The translations under genes and the position numbers were made by a program. Source: Lenzites betulinus (lineage: Eukaryota > Basidiomycota > Agaricomycetes > Polyporales > Polyporaceae). Taken from it: DNA of 64,000 nt. How positions within the stretch are numbered: the stretch's first letter is position 1; every line of letters starts with the position of its first letter. Below are positions 12,201-20,002 of the stretch, piece after piece. The notes under the pieces were generated by a model. The model had not been told where the DNA came from. It saw only the letters and a program-made list of their open reading frames with translations, and ran no database searches. The stretch is from the NCBI GenBank assembly GCA_022264855.1, contig JABYQU010000003.1, forward strand, positions 372,001 through 436,000. The letters run 5' to 3'.

Positions 12201-13699
12201 CCTCGATACTAGCAGGAATGCCGCGCGACCTCGCAAGGATGTTGAAGGCCGCAAAACGCTACGGGGTAGCGCTCGACGCACAAAACCCATCGAACGACCT
12301 CGCAGAGGCGCTCCCAGTATGGTACCACTTTGCACTCACCCAAGCAGGCAAGCTAGCGAACTCAAAGTCGGGCAAATGCCTCAGGGACAAACACCATGTG
12401 CAGACAGTCGGAGACTGCGTAAGAATGAGGAGGACGCCGCCTGACGGTAGCACGCACCGAGACACAAAAGCCTGCACATGTGTACAATGCACGAGGGACA
12501 GGGTGCAAATGGGATGCGACAACCCAGCGAGGTGCGCCCGCGCGGCCACGACGATGCTTGCCAGACTCAGAGAGAAGTGGAGGCCGGCGTGTATCCCCAA
12601 GAACGACGGACTAAGCCTGACCCGTGAACAGAGAGAGCTCACCAGGCTGGGCGCCCAAGACAGGGATGTACTCACCTTCAACCCCTCCGTCCGACAATCC
12701 GCCCCGGTAGGGGAGGCCTTCCGCATCTTCACAACGGAGGATGAGCCGGAGAGACCAAGGGCCCGCAGACCGACGCGCCCGTTCCAGGTAGCCGACGAAG
12801 CCGTCGAAGTGTATACCGATGGCTCGTGCGTGACGGACGAGTCTGGGCGCGCGGCCGCAGGAGCAGGCGTCTGGTTTGGCCCAAACGATGATCGAAACTC
12901 ATCTGCAAAGGTACCGGGTGAATCACAAACCAACCAAGCCGCCGAAGCATATGCATGCCTGCTCGCAGTGAAGAAAACACCCAACTTCGCCCCCATGACT
13001 ATAGTCACCGACTCCATGTACGTGTACAAAGGCCTTACAATGCACCTGGAAGGTTGGGAAAACAAGGGCTGGTTCGGAGTCGCGAACGCAGACATCCTAA
13101 AGAAACTGGTCGCCGGGCTGAGAAGAAGGAGCGCGCAGACGCACCTGAAATGGGTCAAAGGCCACTCCGGCGTACCCGGAAACGAAGAGGCTGACCGCCT
13201 TGCGGCCCACGGGACGACGGAAGAAGAGCGACCCCCCCGTCGCCTCACGAGCCGTGATCGTGCCTTCCTGTCCCGCGGAGCGCGACTAACAACAATGACG
13301 CAGAAACTTGCATACAAATGCATCATGGACGCGAAGCATACCCACCCAAGATCGGACACTGCCCGGAGCCTCGGAATGGTGCAGGATGCACTGGGAACTG
13401 ACCTAGGCCTATATCCAACCGTGAAGGCAATATGGTCGAACATCTGGAACAAAGACTTGTCGGTGAAAACAGCTAGTTTCTTCTGGAAGACCATGCATAA
13501 CGCGTACCGCGTGGGAGAATACTGGAGCAACATACCTGACTACGAACACCGCGCTGAATGCTGTGTCTGTAAAGTCCCAGAGACGATGGAGCACATCCTA
13601 AGTGAATGCAGCGCCCCGGGACAAGAACTCCTGTGGGACATGGCAATGAGCATCCTACGGGATGGCGGGGTAACCCCCCCCAGCTGTCTATGGGCCTGA
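9203..13699 (+). CDS. LINE ORF2: APE-type endonuclease, reverse transcriptase, RNase H
   Basis: A 1,498-residue frame. Residues about 15-270 form an APE-like endonuclease with SLNIRG, LQETH, GDMN, SRLDRIYVS and SDHSLV motifs. Residues about 560-800 form the reverse transcriptase, with NNYRPITVLN, the fingers/palm ALDQEKAYD, GVRQGDPLS and the catalytic FADD near residue 755. Residues about 1,200-1,335 form an RNase H domain with TDGSC, the AAEAYA glutamate, TDSMYVYKG and NEEADRLAA. A zf-RVT-like segment with CCVC and H/C residues follows. The order fits the Tad/I supergroup. The annotated start is GTG; the frame is open upstream to about 8783 without an ATG. The stop at 13697-13699 is premature: a C-run near 13673-13681 shifts the frame, and homologous-looking coding continues to 14088. 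Confidence 0.92.
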   Translation: MPDPDTLEKRARSRGRIKIASLNIRGGGHPSHGGVGEKWLRVNQLLREKRIGILALQETHLNAENAKSLNEIFHSSLQVYASEDPNAPLAARGVAFVVNKRVFNADDQVTHRVIAAGRAAEITVKWGANETLTLVNVYAPNDPNDNAEFWTMLKSDLTSRSGRRTDMMLGDMNIVEAAEDRAPARADPARANSSLTELKTSLNLTDGWRNMNPNKRGFTFIQSCTGSQSRLDRIYVSNRLLMKSAHWIIEEPGINSDHSLVSASLANYATPYIGPGRWVIPRAVIADKQFMDETVEAGRKAADEMSQTDQNGGTGARQAIYTAFKTEIARRARKRTKELFAKWDRKIEDLKKKIDSTMREGIDDGEESKQNRETVALLKETLSKLKVRRFEERRNDLRTRQMLEGECANRFWLAQGKEKVKKEPLYELRREAGTHTESASRSSKMAELARQHYDDLQNDAWDDPTCDRNSAIDTALTDTKAMLEPRQKGRLGERLTVAEVREALAKTAAGKAAGLDGLPTELWQALERRHAKDTKAQRPGFNVASFMTKMFNEIEEQGIAHDSPFADGWICPIYKLKGDVRDVNNYRPITVLNTDYKVLTKALAARVAIVAPKLIHEDQAGFISGRHIHDNVKLTKLTMAYAEKEAREGAIVALDQEKAYDRISHEYLWATLNKMNFPVRLINTLKALYRCARSTVMLNGVQSAFFKITRGVRQGDPLSCLLFNLAIEPLACSLRASNLNGIEVPGLTERIITTMFADDTTVFLSANDSYSHMRTLLDRWWCKGSRAKFNEPKTVLIPLGPRAGRERIRRDRTLAEGTERLPGGIRILDEGEGTRMLGAWIGPDHDDATPWTSVVNTIQRNLERWSRRRPTLKGKQVIVNLEVGSRTQYLARVQGMPKEIEKSLEKMISKFLWDGKRVAVAGATMGRPVDEGGLKILNIAARNEPIDLMWLRSYLDLSGLRPRWAHLADALIAKAILASERRVAPTARVNIFLQTWNTNTSILAGMPRDLARMLKAAKRYGVALDAQNPSNDLAEALPVWYHFALTQAGKLANSKSGKCLRDKHHVQTVGDCVRMRRTPPDGSTHRDTKACTCVQCTRDRVQMGCDNPARCARAATTMLARLREKWRPACIPKNDGLSLTREQRELTRLGAQDRDVLTFNPSVRQSAPVGEAFRIFTTEDEPERPRARRPTRPFQVADEAVEVYTDGSCVTDESGRAAAGAGVWFGPNDDRNSSAKVPGESQTNQAAEAYACLLAVKKTPNFAPMTIVTDSMYVYKGLTMHLEGWENKGWFGVANADILKKLVAGLRRRSAQTHLKWVKGHSGVPGNEEADRLAAHGTTEEERPPRRLTSRDRAFLSRGARLTTMTQKLAYKCIMDAKHTHPRSDTARSLGMVQDALGTDLGLYPTVKAIWSNIWNKDLSVKTASFFWKTMHNAYRVGEYWSNIPDYEHRAECCVCKVPETMEHILSECSAPGQELLWDMAMSILRDGGVTPPSCLWA

Positions 13700-14088
13700 T
13701 ACTGGGGATACCGTCGATAGTTGCGAACGGAAAGGACGCCCGAGAGCGCGGGCGAAAAAGACTTACCCGGATTGTCCTATCCGAAACTGCCCACCTCATC
13801 TGGAAAGCGAGATGCGAGAGAGTGATCGAAGGGGGAAACAACGCCTCCAGGAGGCCCCCTGCGGAGGCACTACAAGCGCGCTGGCTAAAAACGATGAACG
13901 AGAGGCTCAACCTCGACATATGTTGTTCCAGCAAGAAATGGAAGGACAAACGAATCTCCAAAGAAGTTGTGCTGAACACTTGGAGAGGCACTTTGCTGGA
14001 TGAAGGATCACTCCCTGACGACTGGACCGGAACAGCGGGGGTTTTAGTGGGTACGCTCCGAAGAGGTGACCGCCGGCGCCCTAGCTGA
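13700..14088 (+). pseudogene. Out-of-frame C-terminal tail of LINE ORF2
   Basis: About 130 codons in the frame that follows a slip at the run of eight C residues (about 13674-13681). It begins QLSMGLILGIP, includes a helical basic segment (RKRLTRIVLSETAHLIWKAR) typical of the end of fungal LINE ORF2, and ends at 14088. An indel in the C-run separates it from the main frame. It may be a real mutation, a sequencing error or a slippery site. Confidence 0.6.
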
Positions 14089-14177
14089 ACGGCACCTGGA
14101 GTAACTCCCACACGGCGAAAGCGTGCATAAAGCATTTCCCCCGCGGTGCTGAGGGTGAAATCCCCTCCAACTTGTTC

Positions 14178-14214
14178 CACCCGGTGGAGGGCCTATGGCC
14201 CGGAAACCGGGGTG
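14178..14214 (+). other. 3'-terminal stem-loop of the LINE
   Basis: An outer stem pairs 14178-14185 with 14206-14214 (one bulged G). An inner stem GGGCC/GGCCC (14189-14193 with 14197-14201) closes a TAT loop. It sits right before the A-rich tail, where LINE reverse transcriptases often recognise their RNA. Confidence 0.55.
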
Positions 14215-14217
14215 CAC

Positions 14218-14240
14218 CATAAAAAAAATAAAATAAAAAA
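14218..14240 (+). other. A-rich 3' tail of the LINE
   Basis: A 23-bp stretch of A with two T interruptions, directly followed by the right target-site duplication. This fixes the 3' end and orientation. Confidence 0.85.
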
Positions 14241-14257
14241 GTTCTGAAGTACTTACG
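14241..14257. repeat. Target-site duplication, right copy
   Basis: Identical to 90-106 and directly after the A-rich tail (about 14218-14240). Read on the minus strand it contains GTAAGTACTTC, which looks like a fungal 5' splice site, so the insertion may have hit transcribed DNA. Confidence 0.85.
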
Positions 14258-14290
14258 AATTTCTTACTCATATTAAACGCCCACCGTGCA

Positions 14291-14370
14291 CGATAGAATG
14301 CTATAAACTTCAGGCTAGCGTGTATAAACCAAATCATCATTGGAGGTCGTCATGGAGGAGGAGAGATCGT
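14291..14370 (-). repeat. Dispersed repeat P, copy 1
   Basis: About 80 bp that is nearly identical, in reverse complement, to 29125-29205. The shared core read on the minus strand includes CTCCTCCATGACGACC and ends in GCATTCTAT. Beyond the core the copies diverge. Read on the minus strand it could encode MMIWFIHASLKF. It lies in the host flank beside the LINE, next to a second GTAAGTACTT-like motif at about 14405. Confidence 0.6.
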
Positions 14371-14621
14371 TCTGCGAGATACCGCGGTGTATGTTGAAAT
14401 TATAAAGTACTTACGAGCTTCTCACTCTTCATAGGTATGCAATCAGTGGTGCGGGGAAGCAAAAGTATGCATACATTATCCCACTACTGTATATGTGTAT
14501 TTATGTAAGCTCATCTAAGGATCCGTGAAGCGTTACTTATCGATTGCAGCCCTAGGGAGCCTGCATGCACCTCGCCGCCGACAACGCCACACTCTGATAC
14601 CTCTGGTTACTCCCTGACACG

Positions 14622-16470
14622 ATGACTAGCTCTCAGACTGCAATTCCGACCTCTCCCACAGCAGACTTACACGCCAGCGCTACTCGGCCACAGCGTGTTG
14701 ACTTAGACCCGATTTATGATCCCCAAGCTGAAGCCGTGTTGCAGGTAGACTCATCCGAGTCCTCAACTTTGCACAGGCCTTTGTTGATATTATATGTTTC
14801 AGCTACCGGACTCAACCGCCAATGGCCCAGAGGGCGGCCCCGCAGAGTCTACTACTACGCCGAATCAACCGCAGGCTGAAATACCAGCAGCGATCAGGGT
14901 TATTACTGCCCTGAAATTGGTAGCCAGTAGGTTCAAACCAATCGGTGATTGTCCCACAATCTATGGCGAAGAAGTGAAGCGCATGAAATCCTATGGAGAC
15001 GACGCTGCAGAAGTAGACCCAGAGGACATCGAGGGCGACTACGAAGAACGCCGAAATAACTATGACACCGAGGACATTGCCCGAGTTCAACACAACCAGG
15101 TGCGCACACACAATTCACGCCGCCTCAAGCCACTGCGGTCCGATCTGACTGTCCGTCAGGAACGTTTCGGACAACTCGCCGAGATAGCCAAGGGCGTCGC
15201 CAAGAACCTTGCGGAGGGCTTCTTGGACGACCCCTTCAGTCTCCGTATCACGCGACCCGGCTGCGAGTACGATGGACTGATAGCGCGCAATGCGGTCGAA
15301 GAAGGCTACTTTCGGGGTGTGAACGGAGACGAAGTACATGCGATCCTGGCGGCGAGGGAAGCGCTTTTGCAGCAATGGTACGACCACGCATCCGTTTCGG
15401 GCTATGGCGACGTCGAAACGCAAATGACGAAGATCGACAAGGATGTGCGGGCGGCACGCGAGATACCAGCGTCCGAGTTCTCTGTCGACGATGAGCTCCT
15501 CAGACGTATCGAGGGCATTTGGATGAAACACTTCGTCCCTGCCCGCTGGGGAGTACGCGCGGAGCCGTACAAAATCCACTTGTACGGGCCGGGTGACCAC
15601 TTCAAGCTGCACCGCGACACCCCACAAAATGACCTCGTTGGAACTTTCCTTGTGGGCCTCGGACAGTCCTCTACGACGTATGGAGGGCTTGTGGTCGATG
15701 GCACAAAAATGAGTGCATATCCTGCGTCCTGGTGTGCCTTCTACCCCGACGTGCCGCACCGAGTTCAGGCTGTAGGGGGAGGTCACCGAGCGGTCATTGC
15801 CTTCAAGCTCTTCCGTGTCCAGGTGGCACGTGCGGCCTTGGAGACCGAGCAAACAGCGGAGATCCGAGCGAAGGTCGCGCAAATCATCGGCGAGGTGGAG
15901 GCCCCATACGGTGTGCTCCTCTCACACAAGTACTCCTTGATGACTCGCCACTTCAACGGCTTTGATGCCATACTCGTGGACGCCATACAGGCAGAAGCCC
16001 ACCGGCTCGGTCCAATATCCCTCCACCGCTTGCCTGTTGTTGTGACCACAGGCACTGCCTGGGGGACTCGTAGTGACCACCCCGACGAGTATTACGAAAT
16101 GTGCTGCAGAACCCGGGTCTACGCCTTGACTAGCGGCCATATCGACATATTCGCCACCCTTGGCGAAGACGCCTATGATCGGAAATTCACCCATACGGCC
16201 TGCGGCTGTCCCTGGCTAGAGGGTGTCAAGAGCGTCCCGTTCTACACCGTGGACCTCTCGGACAGCACTCTTTTCCAGTACAAGAAATCGGAGGAGGAGA
16301 CGTGCAACTATGTGGGCAACGAAGCGCAGGCGTGGAGGGCGGACAGCGTCTACTTGTCCTTCGCATTGTTGGTTCTGCCGAAGCCCAGCGAGTGCGTGGA
16401 CCGGCAGGAGACAGGGCTGGAAGTGTCGACTGGTGCGGAGGGAAATGAGGACGCGGAGGGCAGTGCTTGA
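14622..16470 (+). CDS. 2-oxoglutarate/Fe(II) oxygenase, prolyl 4-hydroxylase-like
   Basis: Two exons, 14622-14744 and 14803-16470, with a 58-bp intron (donor GTAGAC, acceptor TTTCAG, phase 0), give 596 residues. The central domain has an HxD iron-binding pair (FKLHRDTP near residue 310) and the distal His and Arg (VPHRVQAV and GHRAVIAFK, about residues 358-370) of the 2OG-Fe(II) dioxygenase fold. YKIHLYGPGDHFKLH fits the P4H alpha-like family expanded in Agaricomycetes. It should hydroxylate a substrate using 2-oxoglutarate and oxygen; the substrate is not known. No signal peptide or membrane segment is seen. The C-terminal 200 residues have several Cys and no assigned domain. The start ATG is the first in frame and is supported by the in-frame splice. 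Confidence 0.8.
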
Positions 16471-16629
16471 GCTATATATATATGAAGTCAATATCTGTTT
16501 GCATTTAGATCCAGGCTTGGGGTCCATAGGCCAAACATACTATATATATGCGAGCAGGACTGGCACTACACCTTGGCGGGCACAATCTACCTTCCATCCG
16601 TACTGGATTAGAAAGACGGCATTCAAACC

Positions 16630-16705
16630 GAGTCGGATGAAACCGATTCCAAATCCCGGCAGATGCTCAAGAGCGCTCAAGTAATGGGCCGAACCCTAAC
16701 CCGAT
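16630..16705 (+). repeat. Dispersed repeat Q, copy 1
   Basis: About 70 bp that aligns well in reverse complement with 29286-29350. Shared blocks are CGATTCCAAATCCC and AACCCTAACCCGAT. The second block contains AACCCTAACCC, which resembles two telomere-type repeats or a telobox. It ends about 135 bp upstream of the COX17 ATG. Confidence 0.55.
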
Positions 16706-16838
16706 ACTGGGGTCCAGAACTCGCCGCCGGGGTTGGCTCGGGTCTGCGCTTTGTAACCCGACCTTGACCTCGTCGCTCTCGTGCACTTCTTGGTCCCCTG
16801 TCTCAGTGTCTGTTCGCTCGTCTTTGCTGAACCTCAAC

Positions 16839-17217
16839 ATGCTGTCTGCTGTATGCAACGTCTTTCTATGGCTGGTGTAGTATGCTTACGTACCACTGCA
16901 GATCAGCTCCTGGTGGTCAAGCACGCCCACACCCGCACCGCCGACGAAGCCATTTGACCCCACGGATCCCAAGCAGAACCCCCTCAACCCCAAGGGACTG
17001 AAGCCGTACGTATCGTATACACACCGCCGCTGCATGCCGAAGATGTTGCCCCGGACGCAAGCTGACACACGACCGCAGGTGTTGTGCGTGTCCGGAGACG
17101 AAGTCGGCGCGGGACGACTGTTTCCTGAAGACGGACTCGTCGGAGGCTGATGAAAAATGTCGCGAGCTCGTACAGCAACATATCGCGTGCATGCGCGGGT
17201 ACGGCTTCAAGGTGTAG
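16839..17217 (+). CDS. COX17: Mitochondrial copper chaperone COX17
   Basis: Three exons, 16839-16850, 16902-17005 and 17079-17217, encode 84 residues. The first exon has only four codons (MLSA) and ends at a GTATGC donor. The protein has the COX17 hallmark KPCCACPETK followed by the CX9C helices (ARDDC, EKC, HIAC) and ends MRGYGFKV. COX17 carries Cu(I) in the intermembrane space to SCO1 and COX11 for cytochrome c oxidase assembly, and is imported by the MIA40 disulfide relay. The N-terminal Pro/Thr-rich segment (SSTPTPAPPTKPFDP) is usual in fungi. Splice phases agree throughout and the length matches the family. Confidence 0.93.
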
Positions 17218-17867
17218 GCCCTCAGGCGACTCACTAGGAGCGATTCATCCGATCCGAACACACTATCCTGTCCCCTGCTATCATTGTTGTATTCTAATTC
17301 GACCTAATTGCACTCCAAGTACACCGCTCACGGCCTGCCATTTAATCAAGTTATCCCCGTCAAATGCTTCCTCCCACGGGGCGCTGGCGGTGTCATGGTA
17401 AGTGGGCTCGAATACGCAGTGCAGTCCAATATTATGACACACCCGCTAGTAGAGATGCGGTGTGTTACAGGACAAAATAATAGGCTACACAGTGCTATTG
17501 CAGACTGTGATGATGAAGAGGTGTGGCGGCCAGGATCACTACTACGATCTTCCATAAGAGTACATCAGTGTTGTCCAGACATGCCTCCGTTGCACCGTTG
17601 TATATAATACGTTCCGTGAATCTACCTAAACTACTCGTAAACGCACAGCTGCGAGACTCTCAGCGAGAGTATAGTAGACCCGACCTCCATCTTTGTGGCC
17701 CCATGACCAGAACACAGATGTGATTATATTGCGCAGGATGAGGTGCTCGCCGCGTCTGCTCTTAGTAATGCTCATCGATCTCCTTAACCTAGTTCACACC
17801 ATGTGCCAGTACTGCGTATGACTTCTAGCTGAACGTCCTTTCACGATCACACCCAGACCAGCACATT
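17218..17867 (+). other. Intergenic, nothing recognised
   Basis: 650 bp downstream of COX17. Short frames (for example 17308-17607) show no family resemblance. It should hold the COX17 terminator and the promoter of the glyoxalase-like gene. Confidence 0.5.
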
Positions 17868-18921
17868 ATGGTTAGCGGAGAAGTATCCACCCGGATCCTG
17901 GACCACATCGTGCACCTCACGCCCCCCGGCAGCCTTGCCGAAAGCGTCGAAGCGTTCCGCGCGCTCGGCTTCACGTACGCCCTCCAACCTCGCCTCCAAA
18001 CCCCACGCGCCGCTGACCACATACCTCCCCCGGGACAGAGTAACCCCTGGCGGGACGCACGCAGACGGCCTCACCGCGAACGCCCTCGTCGTCTTCGCCG
18101 ACGGCATCTACCTCGAGCTCCTGCACTTCACCCGCCCGCTGCCCGCAGGCAACACGCACCCCTGGGGCACCAAAGAGCCCGGGTGGATCGACTTTGCGTT
18201 TCTCGGGAACGGCGGGACGCCCTCCGTTGCTGCGACGATCAACGCGCGTGCGGCGGTAGAGGGGAGTGCCGCGCGCTACGCCGCGGAGGTGCGCGGGGGG
18301 CGGACGCGCGAGGACGGGCGGGTGCTGGAGTGGCTTATTTCCGCGCCGTTGCCGGCGGAAGGAGAGGGGAAGGGGGAGGTGACGGAAGTGCGCGGAAGAC
18401 TGCCGTTCTTCTGCGGGGACTTGACTCCCAGGAAGTGGCGCGTGAGTATTCTTGCTGTTAGAAGTTCCTCTTTGCGGGCGGGCGAGGGTTCGTGGGATGG
18501 TCGGGAGTGCAGTGGGACGGGGCTGACTGGGCAACTTCTCTAGGTTCCGCTCGAGCCGTTATCGAACAGCGAACATGCAAATACCGCGACGGGCATCGCA
18601 CATGTGAAGCTACTCGCGACTTCGGAGGGGATCCAGGCATACGCGAAGCAGCTCACCTCTGTTCTCGGCGTCTCCCCAAGGGAATCCAGCGGGACGAGCT
18701 TTGTCTGGGAGCTGGAGAAGCAGCCGTTACACAATGGCGCACAAGGGGGGACACCCGTTCTCATCCTCAGTGCGCCGACGGACGACGAGGAGCGGGAACA
18801 TCTGCAAGCACGAGGGGCAGGGGTTTACGAGCTTGGTGTTGCGTTGACGGATGCGTCGAAAGTAGGGGTGGCCCGTACGCCATATGGCCGTGTGGTGTTC
18901 AAGGCCGGGGACGGTGTTTGA
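17868..18921 (+). CDS. Glyoxalase-like domain protein
   Basis: Three exons, 17868-17974, 18039-18441 and 18544-18921, encode 295 residues. The N-terminus ILDHIVHLTPPGSLAESVEAF fits the glyoxalase-like PF13468 type of vicinal-oxygen-chelate protein, in which the DHIV His is a metal-ligand position. Later segments (VTPGGTHADGLTANALV, IYLELLHF, GWIDFAFL) match the usual first module, and GIAHVKLLATS starts the second. Introns have GTACGC and GTGAGT donors and GCTGAC branch motifs. The substrate is unknown; related fungal proteins are called glyoxalase or bleomycin-resistance-like without tested function. No signal peptide is seen, so it is probably cytosolic. Confidence 0.8.
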
Positions 18922-18982
18922 GGCGCCACTGAACGCTAGCGTGGTAGAACGCGACTGACGAAACGAGAGTTGGGATCCTTCA

Positions 18983-19954
18983 TTATCGCACTTCCCATCT
19001 GATCTCACGATCCTCAACAAAAGCGACTCTATAAGTTGCCCTCAGCGACTGCGATGTAGCGGCGGGACGCTCACCAAGTACATCACACTCCGAAGACTTT
19101 TCCACCGCAAAAATACCGCCGGTCGTACGAACGTCGACGTCAGTAGCGTCATCGTCGGGAACGTGTTCGCGAGCGTCGAACCGTCCGCACGCTCGCATCG
19201 CGACGTCGCGCTGCATGTTGTGGAGCATCACTTCATCTGGTCGAGACACCAGCGTCGGGTGACACGCGTGTGTACACAGTCTCCAGGGTTGTCGGTCGCC
19301 GTGCATGGGTCGGGGGTCGCCTGACCGTGACGTCGACGGCGGCTGTCGCGCGCTCGGGGTCCAGACTCTGGGCTGCCAGCGGGAGTGAGCATACAGAGTT
19401 GCCTGTTTCATCGATAAATGGTCCGAATGCGTACATCCCGCGGTGACATCACCGTGCGCTCAGGAACGGCGTGCGAGGATGACGATGTGGTCGCCGGAGT
19501 TGCGACGCTCGCCGTGGATATGTTTGATATCACGCTTTCTGTTGGGAGTCTAGAACCACTTATGTATGCCGTAAGACTTGGAAGACGTACGTATGATGAA
19601 TGATCATGATCTACGTCAGATTCGATTTTAACCTGATCCACGGAGGAGGATGAGGATACCTGCATTCGGTGTCAGCTGATGACTACGAGTCCGAGTGCGG
19701 GTATTGTAAGCATGGAAATCGTTCCGCACCTTCTGTAGGGTTGTCTCCGCATTTCGGCCGATGGAGATGTACTTCTCCAACAGAACGAGCTTACAAACAT
19801 GAAGCCTATATCTAAGCTTCGTAGAACGCACAAGAGAGAGGAGATTTCAGCAATTAGTAGCGGTAGGATAACACCCGGAACGTTACCGCTTGACTCACAC
19901 GGAGTCCACAACGACGCGTCCCATCAACAGGTCCCTGCCGCGTCTCATGCTCAT
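18983..19954 (-). CDS. Hypothetical four-exon protein
   Basis: On the minus strand, exons 19901-19954, 19730-19816, 19435-19659 and 18983-19372 join in phase 0 at all three introns, giving 251 residues. Donors are GTGTGAG, GTGCGG and GTACGC; acceptors are GAAG, TGCAG and GGCAG. The protein starts MSMRRGRDLLMGRVVVDS, has a short hydrophobic-basic segment (LHVCKLVLLEKYISIGRN), a Ser/Thr-rich middle and a polar acidic tail. I do not recognise the family. It resembles the cytoplasmic tail of a receptor-like protein, but no membrane bundle precedes it, so it may be a 5'-truncated relic. Its first exon lies close to the permease relic on the other strand. Confidence 0.4.
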
Positions 19955-20002
19955 ACCGGATGCGCGCTCGGACTCATCATATGGAGAAACCGCGAGAGGA
20001 TC

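Larger units (their letters stand above)
107..14240 (+). mobile_element. Giant composite non-LTR (LINE) retrotransposon
   Basis: The interval lies between two perfect copies of a 17-bp sequence (90-106 and 14241-14257) and ends in an A-rich tail, the mark of target-primed reverse transcription. Inside, in order, are an A/C-rich leader, a small ORF (1832-2308), a degenerate gag-like gene (3061-5050), a compositional junction with tandem repeats (about 5690-6150), an intact gag-like gene (6323-8371) and an ORF2 with endonuclease, reverse transcriptase and RNase H domains. Fungal Tad-like LINEs are usually 6-8 kb, so about 14.1 kb is twice the normal size. Two gag modules and a mid-element junction suggest a chimera of two related elements moved in one event. 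Most of the + strand is strikingly poor in T. The perfect duplication and long open frames suggest a recent insertion. Confidence 0.85.

Noticed and set aside
12259..13533. Long minus-strand frame opposite the RNase H domain
   Set aside because: It is the antisense shadow of ORF2 with its skewed composition; the sense strand has clear catalytic motifs.
17308..17607. 99-residue + strand frame after COX17
   Set aside because: No recognisable domain, no splice support, and it lies in ordinary intergenic DNA.
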